The notes beneath the pieces are model-generated. The model searched no databases and was not told where the DNA came from. It saw only the letters and a list, made by a program, of their open reading frames with translations. The position numbers were made by a program, and so were the translations under genes. A stretch of 24,652 bases of DNA from JAJTZA01 sp041749815 (GTDB taxonomy: Bacteria; Verrucomicrobiota; Verrucomicrobiia; Chthoniobacterales; Terrimicrobiaceae), in the NCBI GenBank assembly GCA_041749815.1, contig JBGTAR010000151.1, forward strand, positions 1-24,652, given 5' to 3'. Shown here in pieces: positions 15,144-22,835 of the stretch. Each line of letters opens with the position of its first letter. Within the stretch, counting starts at the first letter, position 1.

Positions 15144-16869
15144 TTTCGTAATTCTTGATCCTATCCACATTGGCCGTTTCAAAGGCGTTAAAAACGCGTG
15201 AGATTGCCTCTTCGCCGGAAATTTTTGGGGTGTAAGCAGCCCCAAAGGAGCGTGCAAATTTTTGGCCTCGCTCAGTGGCAAAGATGTAGCCCCGCCGGAC
15301 ATAGATTTCATTGCGAGCCCGCCACAACGTCTCCTTGTCCATTCCCGCCAATTCCCCGGGCTGCAAATACCGGTTGCTCGAATCAGGGAAAATCCATCTG
15401 ACATCTGCCGTCTCGCGCAGAGTCGGTGCCGAGGGCGCCATCGGATTCGGCGCAGGAGTGGCGGTAATCGCCGGCATCTGTTTTGCGACTTTGATTTCTC
15501 CCCGCAGTTGATGGGCAGCCGCATTTGAGGGATCGAGTGCCAGGACATTCCCGATGAGTGTCTCGGCCCGTCCCCAATCGCCCGCCTGCCGGGCCTCTTG
15601 CGCCGCAGCGAGGGTTTGGGCCGTCAGGGCGGATCGAGCCTCGGCGAGCCGGGATTGTTCCTCGAGGGCTGCCTGTTGCTCATCGCGTCTTTTGGCTTCC
15701 AGCTTTCTCCCTGCCTCCTCCGCTTCGGCTTTTTGTCGTTCTGCGGCAGCAAGTTTTTCCCGTGCGCTGTTTTCTGGATCCATGCCTGGATCCACTGGCG
15801 CGGCATTCCCTGCGACCAGCGCCGTGATCGGGGAAATCGTTTTTGAATCATTTTTTCCCGCAATCCACATAGCCAGCCCGATCACGACAAGAGCCAGCGC
15901 GATACCCGCCGCGATCAATCGGCGATCGGGAGATGGCTTCTTAACCTGCACCGGTTCCGGCAGGTGGGCCGGCCGGGTTTTTCCTGCCAGGCGGTCCGCA
16001 ATCTCCGCAACGGATTGAGGCCGCAATTGCGCGTCCTTCGCGAGGCAGGCCGCAACGACCTGTTCCCAATGTTCGGGGATCGGTTTGGTTCCTTCCACTT
16101 GTAATTCCGCCCGACGATCAGCCATCGAGGGAGGAATGATATTCTCGATCTGGTGGTGGATGTTCCCGTTATAAAATGGCGGCTTGCCGGTGAGCAGTTC
16201 GTAGAAGGTGGCACCCAGGCTGTAGACATCGTCGAGCGCGGAGGGGGCCTTTCCCGTCAACTGCTGTGGGCTCATATAAACGAGCGTCCCTGACGTCGCT
16301 GCGGAGGGCACGCTGACACGGCTTACGGAATCACTGATGCTCCGGGCGATACCGAAATCGGCTACCTTGATTTCTCCTTTCGCCGTGAGCATGATGTTGG
16401 AAGGCTTGAGGTCACGGTGGACGACCCGTGCCCGGGAATGGGCATATTCGATGGCCTCACATATTGTGGTTATCCAAGGCTGCGCTTCGGCCACTTCGAA
16501 GACGCGATTGGCCTTCTCAATCCGCCAGGCCGAGAGCGTGAGGCCTTCCACATATTCCATGGATATTGCCGAGTGGGTTCCGTTATCGAGAAAGTCATGA
16601 ATGCGTACGATCCCGGGATGGGTGAGTTCCAGACAGCGGAGTGTTTCACGCTTAAGATCGTCAATAGCAACCGGATCGGAGGTCACGATGTCCGGCAAAA
16701 ACTTTAGTGCAATCGATCGATCGAGTTTCTCATCCTCCGCCAGCCAAACGATGCCCATCCCCCCGCGGCCGAGGATGTGCCGCAGGGTGTACCGCCCGAA
16801 GACCTTCTGGCCTTCGGCAAAGCCACGGATCGTCTGGCCGAAGTCGATGTCGTCGTTGGGCGTGCTCAT
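15133..16869 (-). CDS. Membrane Ser/Thr kinase with C-terminal YARHG domain
   Basis: This is a 578-residue Hanks-type kinase. FGQTIRGF precedes the kinase domain; the P-loop GRGGMG is at 34-39, the ATP lysine at 56, HRDLKPSN at 151-158 and DFG at 171-173. The APE position reads YMSPQQ, as in the other copies. All catalytic residues are present. A juxtamembrane linker leads to one membrane helix (about 318-337), a Lys/Glu/Ala-rich coiled coil (366-430), a short TPR-like stretch ('WGRAETLIGNVLALDPSNAA') and a YARHG domain (496-548; 'RARNEIYVRRGYIF'), which is usually extracytoplasmic. The kinase domain should be cytoplasmic and the YARHG part periplasmic. The start ATG 16869 is five bases after the upstream lipoprotein stop, and the 3' end overlaps the M15 peptidase gene. 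All are probably one operon. Confidence 0.92.
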   Translation of the reverse strand: MSTPNDDIDFGQTIRGFAEGQKVFGRYTLRHILGRGGMGIVWLAEDEKLDRSIALKFLPDIVTSDPVAIDDLKRETLRCLELTHPGIVRIHDFLDNGTHSAISMEYVEGLTLSAWRIEKANRVFEVAEAQPWITTICEAIEYAHSRARVVHRDLKPSNIMLTAKGEIKVADFGIARSISDSVSRVSVPSAATSGTLVYMSPQQLTGKAPSALDDVYSLGATFYELLTGKPPFYNGNIHHQIENIIPPSMADRRAELQVEGTKPIPEHWEQVVAACLAKDAQLRPQSVAEIADRLAGKTRPAHLPEPVQVKKPSPDRRLIAAGIALALVVIGLAMWIAGKNDSKTISPITALVAGNAAPVDPGMDPENSAREKLAAAERQKAEAEEAGRKLEAKRRDEQQAALEEQSRLAEARSALTAQTLAAAQEARQAGDWGRAETLIGNVLALDPSNAAAHQLRGEIKVAKQMPAITATPAPNPMAPSAPTLRETADVRWIFPDSSNRYLQPGELAGMDKETLWRARNEIYVRRGYIFATERGQKFARSFGAAYTPKISGEEAISRVFNAFETANVDRIKNYENAR

Positions 16870-16874
16870 CAGGC

Positions 16875-17369
16875 TTATTGGTGAACGGGTGTATAGACAA
16901 ACAAGCCGGTTACTAATCCTTCCCGGCCGAAATGTTTAATGTGCCGCAGCAATTTACCGCCAGCGATCCTGCATTCTTCCACTTTGGAGGAGTTGGAAAC
17001 CGAGGTCAAAGTCCATACTCCCGCCCCTTGGTACTTCCAGGTGAAGGCACCCATCGTATCTAAATCGGTATGCTCGCCGGATCCCAGGAAACTTGCATCG
17101 TTCACATGCGATTCCACCTGCCCTGTTCCATTTCGCTGGAAGAGGACATTCATGCTCCATTGGTATCCGTAATCATTGGACTTCCGGTGCCACATTCCGA
17201 CCACGGCATCATGCGCAGGATTCGCCTCTGCCATGGCCAGAAGGGCGGGGTATTCTGGATCTACGGTGGTGCAGGAGTTGAATGCCATTGGCAAAGCGAG
17301 TGCCAGAAGACACCGGGCCGCAGAGAATAAGATCCCGATCGGCAAAAAAGTTTCATTCGTCGCTTTCAT
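16875..17369 (-). CDS. Predicted lipoprotein (VVGMWHRKS family), second of tandem pair
   Basis: This is a 164-residue protein with a long signal peptide and lipobox FNSC (Cys33). The mature part starts 'TTVDPEYPALLAMAEANP' and carries 'VVGMWHRKSNDYGYQWSMNV', then 'NGTGQVES', 'FTWKYQGAGVWTL' and a C-terminal strand-rich region. The upstream gene's product shares the same blocks ('VVGMWHRKSHDY', 'DGTGLLSF', 'FTWKYHGGGLWKL'), showing tandem duplication. The pattern 'VGMWHRK ... G-T-G ... F-x-WKY' resembles small lipocalin-like lipoproteins, in which G-x-W starts the first strand; this is only a suggestion. Its ATG directly abuts the upstream stop (TAG then ATG), and the kinase ATG follows five bases after its own stop, so it may be a sensor or regulator partner of that kinase. 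Confidence 0.75.
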   Translation of the reverse strand: MKATNETFLPIGILFSAARCLLALALPMAFNSCTTVDPEYPALLAMAEANPAHDAVVGMWHRKSNDYGYQWSMNVLFQRNGTGQVESHVNDASFLGSGEHTDLDTMGAFTWKYQGAGVWTLTSVSNSSKVEECRIAGGKLLRHIKHFGREGLVTGLFVYTPVHQ

Positions 17370-17795
17370 CTACTCCGCAACCTTTTCAAGGACATCAAAC
17401 GCCGTGATCCCATAATTGCGCAGGAGCTTACCTTCCGACAGCTGAAGTGAGAACGTCGCCCCATCTTCATTATACCGGAGCTTCCAGAGGCCACCTCCGT
17501 GGTATTTCCAAGTAAAAGGAATATTCTGTTCACTCGATCCCAAGAGGAAGTCCGAGCTATAGAATGATAAGAGCCCTGTGCCGTCGCGATTAAATAGGTA
17601 ACTTTGCCGATAAACGCCTCCCATGTAGTCGTGGGACTTGCGATGCCACATACCCACGACCACCTCGGGGTCGGGATTTTTCTCCGCCAGCGGGATCAGC
17701 TTTTGATAATTCGGATCGATGAACGCGCACGAGGTCGCCAGCGAAAGTATTGCGCAGAGGACGAGGAAGCGGGCCGGGATTTTCAGAATGGTCAT
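17370..17795 (-). CDS. Predicted lipoprotein (VVGMWHRKS family), first of tandem pair
   Basis: This is a 141-residue product with a signal peptide and lipobox ATSC (Cys23), followed by 'AFIDPNYQKLIPLAEKNPDP'. It shares with its downstream neighbour the block VVGMWHRKS-x-DY, a Gly-Thr-Gly strand (RDGTGLLSF) and FTWKYHGGGLWKL. Overall it is a small beta-rich lipoprotein, family not recognised, possibly lipocalin-like. It begins 39 bases after the stop of the PEGA kinase gene and abuts the next gene, so it sits between two kinase genes in what looks like a single transcription unit. The C-terminus, 'LLRNYGITAFDVLEKVAE', differs from that of the paralogue, so the two have diverged in their last strand. 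Confidence 0.75.
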   Translation of the reverse strand: MTILKIPARFLVLCAILSLATSCAFIDPNYQKLIPLAEKNPDPEVVVGMWHRKSHDYMGGVYRQSYLFNRDGTGLLSFYSSDFLLGSSEQNIPFTWKYHGGGLWKLRYNEDGATFSLQLSEGKLLRNYGITAFDVLEKVAE

Positions 17796-17834
17796 GATTT
17801 TGTCGGGAACGGGGTCTATTGATTGCGGGTCACA

Positions 17835-20006
17835 TTATTGTTGGCGGAGTTCCCGGGCCTTCTGCATGAACTCCTCGACGGTGATATCTTTTTTGGGTTC
17901 GGGTGTGGGGACGGGAGTTGGGGCGGGTGTGGACGCGGGGCGGGACGGCTTCTGGGCGGGACGTTCCTTGCGGGGGGTGGGTGTTGGCGGTGGGTTGGTC
18001 TCGTCCAACCCTCCCAAGCCGAGGCTTTCCTGGGTGGCCTGGTCGAGTTTCCCGTTGGGGGACAAACCCTCCTGGGATTGCCAGGCGACAATGGCCGTTT
18101 GGGTTCCCCGACCAGCAACGCCATCAGCCGTCCCCGTATAAAGTCCGGAATTTTTGAGTTTTTCCTGAGCAATCCGCAGGATGCGGGCGCGAGAGAAATG
18201 ATTGTAGCGGGCGTAGGGCGTTCCCTGAAAGAGTTCGTCGATGGTGAAGATGGTTTCCACCGGAGGAGGAGCAAGCTTTGCCGTCTCGGGGAATTCAGCC
18301 TTTACCTGGGTGCTTTGATTCGCCGCGAGCGAAAATTCACGGGTCTGCTGTGGCCAGCCTGGTCGGGAAATTATCGCAGAATACGTGCCTGTGGGCAGAT
18401 CCGTAAACGTTGCCGGTGTCGCTCCCGTTCTCACCACTTTCGGGTCTGCGTTCACCGGGGAATTCACCAAGTGCAACTCAAAGTCCTGCCCCTCGGGCTC
18501 CGAGGTGATGGTGGCCGTTCCCACACTGCGGCGCAGCGTGATCTTGCCGGGATCGGTAATGTCACCAGCCGCGATGGTGACTTTTTTTTCCAGGGAATCG
18601 TAGCCAGGGAGCGCGACGGAGATGGTGTGTGACCCCACAGCCAGATCGCGCAAGATTGCCGGGCTGGTTCCGGACGCGACACCATCGAGGGTGATTTGAG
18701 CGCCGGGAGGTTCCGTGATCAATGTCAGCATCCCAGGGGCCTTGGCCGCCTGTTCTGCGGCCAGCCTCGCGACCTCTGCGCGTTGGAGTTCCGCCTGACG
18801 TTCTTTTTCCTCACGCAGGGATTTCTCCAGAGCGTCTGCGTCGGCTTTGGCCTTTTGAGCGTCAGCAATTTCTTGAGCTCGCGCTTTTTCCGGAAGAACT
18901 TTGGCGAAATACCAACCCCCAGCGACGCAGGCGGCCAGCCCGACAGACAGGAGAGGAAGGAGAATCTTTAGCGGAATGCGCGCCAGGCCGGGTTTGCCCT
19001 TGGACCCGGCGAGTCCCCCTTTTGCAGTGCCATCCAGGAGGGCAAGCAGTTCGCCAACGGTCTGCGGGCGCCCAGAAGGATCCTTCGCCAGGCAGGCGGC
19101 AATGAGGGATTCCCAAATGGCCGGAATGGGTTGACCGGTTCCACCCAATTCGGTCCGGCGTTCCGTCATCGGAGGCGGAACCACGGTCTCGACTTGACGG
19201 GGAATATTTCCACGGTAAAAGGGCGGCTTGCCGGTGAGGAGCTCGTAGATCGTCGCACCCAGGCTGTAGATGTCGTCTGTCACCTGGGGTGACTCACCGA
19301 GGAGTTGCTGCGGACTCATATATGGGGGACTTCCGCTGTTTCCAGCCCGCATGGAGAGACGGCTCACAGAATCCGTGATGCTGCTGGCGATGCCAAAATC
19401 GGTGATCTTGAGCCGTCCGTCCTTCGTGACCATGAGGTTCGAAGGTTTCAGGTCGCGGTGGACCAATCTACCTGTCTCGTGGGCATATCCTAGGGCATCG
19501 CCCAATTGCCGGAGCCAGTCCTGAAGTTGCTCCGGCGAAAAAATCTCACCCGGTTGATGCAAACGAAGCGTGGAAAGCGTCCAGCCGTCCACGAATTCCA
19601 TCACGATCGCTGCGGTTGTCTCGTCTTCAAAAAAGTCATGGATGCGCACGATGTGGCTATGCGTCAGCCTCCGGCTTTTCCGCGCCTCTCGTGTCAAATC
19701 CTTGATCGCAACATCATCGAGCCGGACCATTTCCGGCATGAACTTGAGGGCGACCTCTTCCTCAAGGCGTTCATCCCACCCCAACCAAACCACGCCCATG
19801 CCACCCCGACCCAGAATTCGCTTCAGGGTGAAACGTCCAAAGACCTTTTGCCCGTCCCGAAACCCGCGAATCGTCTGACCAAAATCCAAGTCGTCATACG
19901 CAGGAATCCCTGTCGTCGATTGATCCTCCGACGGGTTGGTAAAACCGTCGCCCAAGGTGGAGTGAGTGGGATGTTTTTCCACGAGATTTTGGTATATCAG
20001 GAGCAA
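17835..20006 (-). CDS. Membrane Ser/Thr kinase with two PEGA domains and a peptidoglycan-binding domain
   Basis: There is no in-frame ATG before the kinase core, so the start must be TTG 20006, GTG 19982 or another rare codon; 20006 is the longest choice (723 residues). Motifs (numbered from there): FGQTIRGF 42-49, GRGGMG 66-71, Lys88, HRDLKPSN 183-190, DFG 203-205, YMSPQQ 229-234. A membrane helix lies at about 346-366, then a charged coiled coil (374-422), PEGA-type repeats at 425-482 ('LITEPPGAQITLDG') and about 494-572 ('TITSEPEGQDFELHL'), and a PG_binding_1 module at 607-664 ('LKNSGLYTGTADGVAGRGTQ'). The tail is Pro/Thr-rich. The kinase should be active in the cytoplasm, with the PEGA and PG-binding part contacting peptidoglycan. 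It lies 101 bases after the WG-repeat kinase gene. Confidence 0.9.
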   Translation of the reverse strand: MLLIYQNLVEKHPTHSTLGDGFTNPSEDQSTTGIPAYDDLDFGQTIRGFRDGQKVFGRFTLKRILGRGGMGVVWLGWDERLEEEVALKFMPEMVRLDDVAIKDLTREARKSRRLTHSHIVRIHDFFEDETTAAIVMEFVDGWTLSTLRLHQPGEIFSPEQLQDWLRQLGDALGYAHETGRLVHRDLKPSNLMVTKDGRLKITDFGIASSITDSVSRLSMRAGNSGSPPYMSPQQLLGESPQVTDDIYSLGATIYELLTGKPPFYRGNIPRQVETVVPPPMTERRTELGGTGQPIPAIWESLIAACLAKDPSGRPQTVGELLALLDGTAKGGLAGSKGKPGLARIPLKILLPLLSVGLAACVAGGWYFAKVLPEKARAQEIADAQKAKADADALEKSLREEKERQAELQRAEVARLAAEQAAKAPGMLTLITEPPGAQITLDGVASGTSPAILRDLAVGSHTISVALPGYDSLEKKVTIAAGDITDPGKITLRRSVGTATITSEPEGQDFELHLVNSPVNADPKVVRTGATPATFTDLPTGTYSAIISRPGWPQQTREFSLAANQSTQVKAEFPETAKLAPPPVETIFTIDELFQGTPYARYNHFSRARILRIAQEKLKNSGLYTGTADGVAGRGTQTAIVAWQSQEGLSPNGKLDQATQESLGLGGLDETNPPPTPTPRKERPAQKPSRPASTPAPTPVPTPEPKKDITVEEFMQKARELRQQ

Positions 20007-20033
20007 CCGGTTTCAAAAAGCCGAAAAATACGA

Positions 20034-20074
20034 CCGATTGCGTGACAGATTAATCGGAAGAGTGGCAGTGACAG
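20034..20074. promoter_or_regulatory. Repeats in the gap between two kinase genes
   Basis: The 101-base gap holds an inverted repeat CCGATT (20034-20039) / AATCGG (20052-20057) and two direct copies of GTGACAG (20042-20048 and 20068-20074) set 26 bases apart. They could be binding sites controlling the downstream kinase operon. No clear -35/-10 pair was seen. Confidence 0.25.
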
Positions 20075-20107
20075 TCTATCAGATTGATTTGCATCGTGAA
20101 CGGGTGT

Positions 20108-22276
20108 TTAATCTCTTTCCGAGGGAAGAAGAACAAGATGTGACCACTTGGGCTCGATCAAGACGGTTCCTTTTTTGTCGATGACACCGTATCCCGTTTT
20201 GTCTTCATCGAAAAAGGTCTGCGGCCACGGTCTCACAACGGAAAGGCCGTTATTGAAGTCTGAAACGTCCTTCCATTTTGGAGAAATAATGATCGATCCT
20301 GTTGTGTCGATGAAACCCCACCTCACTTCTTCCATCACAGCAGCTATACCCTCTTTGAAGCTCTGAACCTCCCACCATTTTGGAGAAATTACTATCGTCC
20401 CGCTTTTGTCGATAAATCCCCATTTGCCTATAGGCGAATTTTTGTTACTTTCTTTCACTCCGGCCAACCCTTCGCTAAAATCCAGGGCACCGTTCCAGAC
20501 AGGTTCAATCACAGTTTTTCCACTTTTGTCAATGAAGCCCCATCTGGCGTTCTCTGCGAACATTACCCCCGTGGAAACCTTGGCGAGGCCTTCGGAGAAG
20601 GGGTTAATTACTCCCCAGGTCGGATCGATCAGGACTTTGCCCGTCTTATCTATGATTCCCCATTTTCCTTCGGCGAAACTTCCCTTAGAGAAAGATGCCA
20701 GACCGTCTTCGAATGAACGTACTGCACCAAATTGCATTTTGATCACCACGCGGCCATTGTTGTCGATGAATCCCCATTTTCCTTCAGAAAATAGGCCGAA
20801 GTCCAAGTCAGAAAAACCTGCAAGGCCTTCGGAAAAATTCAATACGTAACCCCACTGAGGCTTAATAACGACGTTGCCCTCCTTGTCTATAAAACCCCAT
20901 TTTCCTGTTTCTGCGTCGCCCAAGCGGACTTCAGCGAGACCCTCACTGAAGTCCCCTGCTGCATCCCACTTCGGGGGAATAACCAAGTTGCCACTTGCAT
21001 TGACGAATCCTTGTTTTTCGCTTTTTTCAGGCCCCTGAGAGACGCGGGCAAGTCCTTCTTTAAATTCCGCGATGGACGTAAATTGTCCGGTCTCGGAAAG
21101 CGTCCTTAGAACCTCCCCTTTCTCGCCCAAAAATACGAGATGCTTGTCTGCATTGATCGCCATGGCGATAGACCCGGCAGGAGGTCGTGATCCGGGATCG
21201 CTCAAAGAAAAGAGCACCGCGGCTCCGGCAATCACGACGCCGACGGCCAAAGCGATTCCCCAAATCTTTCGCTTGGATTTTGGAGCTTTCCCTTCGGTCC
21301 CCTCGGGCAGCGGTGCCTCGCCGATTGGCGGATTGGGGGGCATCTCAGGCGGAAGCTCTTCCTTTCCTCCCTGTCCCGGCATTTCCTCCCGCCCTTCCAG
21401 CCAATCAAGCACCTGCCTTGCGCTCTGTGGCCGTTCTGCGGGATCCTTGGCCAGGCAGCGGGCCACCGTCTCATCCCAAACTGTCGGAATCTCACCGCCT
21501 TCAGACACGCCGAGTTCCGCCTTCTTTTGGGTCATTGACACGGGAACCTTGTCTTTGATCTGGGCGTAGATGTTGCCGGAATGAAAGGGCGGTTTTCCGG
21601 TGACCAATTCGTAGATGGTCGCGCCCAGGCTGTAGATGTCGTCGCTGGGCTGCGGCGGATCGCCCATTACCTGTTGAGGGCTCATGTAAGGCGGGCTGCC
21701 ACTGGAACCGACTTTCATCGACATGCGGCTGACCGAATCCGTCACGCTGCTGGAAATCCCGAAATCCGCCACCTTGAGCTGCCCGCGGGAATTGAGCATC
21801 AGATTGGCGGGTTTCAAGTCGCGGTGGACGACACTCTCGTGTTCGTGGGCGTAGATGAGCGCGGCAATAAATTGTCGGAGCCAGGGGAGCAATTGTTCGG
21901 GAGCAAAAACGTGTCCGGGTTGCTGGACGCGGAGCGATGAAAGAGTGGGACCGTCCACGTACTCCATCGCGATCGCCGCAGAATTGCTATCCTCCACAAA
22001 GTCGCGGATGCGCACGATGTTGGCATGGGTGAGTTTGAGGCTCTTACGGGTTTCACGCTTAAGATCCTGAATGCCGGCATCATCGAGACGAACCATTTCC
22101 GGCATGAACTTGAGGGCAATTTCCTCTTCGAGTTTTTCATCCCACGCCAGCCAGACGATCCCCATGCCGCCACGACCGAGCACCTTCCGCAGAGTGTAAC
22201 GCCCAAAGACCTTCTGCCCTTCGGTAAAGCCGCGGATCGTCTGGCCGAAGTCGAGGTCGTCGTTAGGGGGCACCAT
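20108..22276 (-). CDS. Membrane Ser/Thr kinase with eight WG repeats
   Basis: From ATG 22276 (a longer TTG reading adds seven residues) the protein has 722 residues. FGQTIRGF is at 10-17, GRGGMG at 34-39, Lys55, HRDLKPAN 151-158, DFG 171-173 and YMSPQQ 197-202, so the kinase should be active. A Glu/Pro-rich linker leads to one membrane helix (about 337-357). The rest is a WG-repeat beta array: eight units of the form WGFIDKxGxxVIxPxW...FSEGLA, the first degenerate (GFVNASGNLVIPPKW) and the last beginning YGVIDKKG. WG repeats occur in surface and extracytoplasmic proteins and probably bind ligands or envelope parts. No Shine-Dalgarno is visible. It is the first gene of the long minus-strand run of kinase genes. 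Confidence 0.93.
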   Translation of the reverse strand: MVPPNDDLDFGQTIRGFTEGQKVFGRYTLRKVLGRGGMGIVWLAWDEKLEEEIALKFMPEMVRLDDAGIQDLKRETRKSLKLTHANIVRIRDFVEDSNSAAIAMEYVDGPTLSSLRVQQPGHVFAPEQLLPWLRQFIAALIYAHEHESVVHRDLKPANLMLNSRGQLKVADFGISSSVTDSVSRMSMKVGSSGSPPYMSPQQVMGDPPQPSDDIYSLGATIYELVTGKPPFHSGNIYAQIKDKVPVSMTQKKAELGVSEGGEIPTVWDETVARCLAKDPAERPQSARQVLDWLEGREEMPGQGGKEELPPEMPPNPPIGEAPLPEGTEGKAPKSKRKIWGIALAVGVVIAGAAVLFSLSDPGSRPPAGSIAMAINADKHLVFLGEKGEVLRTLSETGQFTSIAEFKEGLARVSQGPEKSEKQGFVNASGNLVIPPKWDAAGDFSEGLAEVRLGDAETGKWGFIDKEGNVVIKPQWGYVLNFSEGLAGFSDLDFGLFSEGKWGFIDNNGRVVIKMQFGAVRSFEDGLASFSKGSFAEGKWGIIDKTGKVLIDPTWGVINPFSEGLAKVSTGVMFAENARWGFIDKSGKTVIEPVWNGALDFSEGLAGVKESNKNSPIGKWGFIDKSGTIVISPKWWEVQSFKEGIAAVMEEVRWGFIDTTGSIIISPKWKDVSDFNNGLSVVRPWPQTFFDEDKTGYGVIDKKGTVLIEPKWSHLVLLPSERD

Positions 22277-22286
22277 AAGAAATGTA

Positions 22287-22315
22287 GAAATATCCAAAGG
22301 CAGGAATCATGCCAA
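22287..22315 (-). promoter_or_regulatory. Possible promoter of the WG-repeat kinase gene
   Basis: Reading the minus strand, TTGGCA (22315-22310) and TATTTC (22292-22287) are 17 bases apart. The -35 is good and the -10 poor. Transcription would start only a few bases before ATG 22276, giving an almost leaderless message, in keeping with the missing Shine-Dalgarno. Confidence 0.3.
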
Positions 22316-22526
22316 GCGTGGAATGCGTTACCATCATTCCTCTTCAATCCCCCGACCCGATCTCGACCCCTGCTACATTCCCAAGATGCTGTCTTTGGAG
22401 GGATTTTTTTAGGCCCTGGCTTCAAGTGCCAGACTTAGGTTTGAAAGCAAGGGTATTTAGAAAAACGAACTAGAAAGTTTGCCTCCACCGGCAGAAACCC
22501 CTAAACTGCTCTGGATTCAGCAAGGC

Positions 22527-22820
22527 ATGAGCAGAGATAATGAATTTTGGAAAAGTCACGATGGCATCGGCTTGGTCTGGAGCAATCCCGATGCTGATGA
22601 TTCCGTGATGATCTGCAAGGCTCTGCTCCGTCCCAATTTTCACACCCTGCTCGATATCGCCCGGCGCTTCGGCTTTCAGCGAGTCACTTCGCAATGGGAA
22701 ACACTCCGGAATGAAATCGAAGCCCGCGGTTACCCCGAAGAACTTAGCGAGCTTAAGCGTGCACGCCCCACCGTCACGCGGTGCCTCCAACACATGGAAG
22801 AAGGCCTCAAAGCCCGGTGA
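22527..22820 (+). CDS. Putative antitoxin of an AbiEii-type toxin-antitoxin pair
   Basis: From ATG 22527 the product has 97 residues, small and helical: 'GIGLVWSNPDADDSVMICKA', 'LLRPNFHTLLDIARRFGFQR', 'ARPTVTRCLQHMEEGLKAR'. Its size, composition and position directly ahead of an AbiEii-like nucleotidyltransferase gene match the small partner genes of such pairs. The 'LLDIARRFGFQRVTSQWETL' stretch could be a DNA-binding helix-turn-helix, but this is inference. An upstream TTG at 22479 extends the frame by 16 residues. Its TGA overlaps a GTG that could start the toxin gene (GTGA, 22817-22820). An imperfect CTGGC/GCCAG dyad at 22416-22432 upstream might be its operator. Confidence 0.65.
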   Translation: MSRDNEFWKSHDGIGLVWSNPDADDSVMICKALLRPNFHTLLDIARRFGFQRVTSQWETLRNEIEARGYPEELSELKRARPTVTRCLQHMEEGLKAR

Positions 22821-22835
22821 AGGATCCTTTCACCG
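22815..22835 (+). promoter_or_regulatory. Hairpin over the toxin start region
   Basis: CGGTGAAGG (22815-22823) pairs with CTTTCACCG (22827-22835), nine pairs with one G-T wobble, around the loop ATC. It covers the antitoxin stop, the GTG toxin start and the only Shine-Dalgarno-like purines (GAAGGA, 22819-22824) before ATG 22838. A ribosome finishing the antitoxin frame would open it, which would couple toxin synthesis to antitoxin synthesis. Confidence 0.45.

Noticed and set aside
15144..15548. 5' extension of the M15 peptidase frame
   Set aside because: It lies within the kinase coding region, is Arg-rich out-of-frame sequence, and would remove the signal peptide.
22416..22432. CTGGC/GCCAG hairpin after a T-run as a terminator
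   Set aside because: The T-run precedes the stem on the plus strand and is absent after it on the minus strand; at most an operator.
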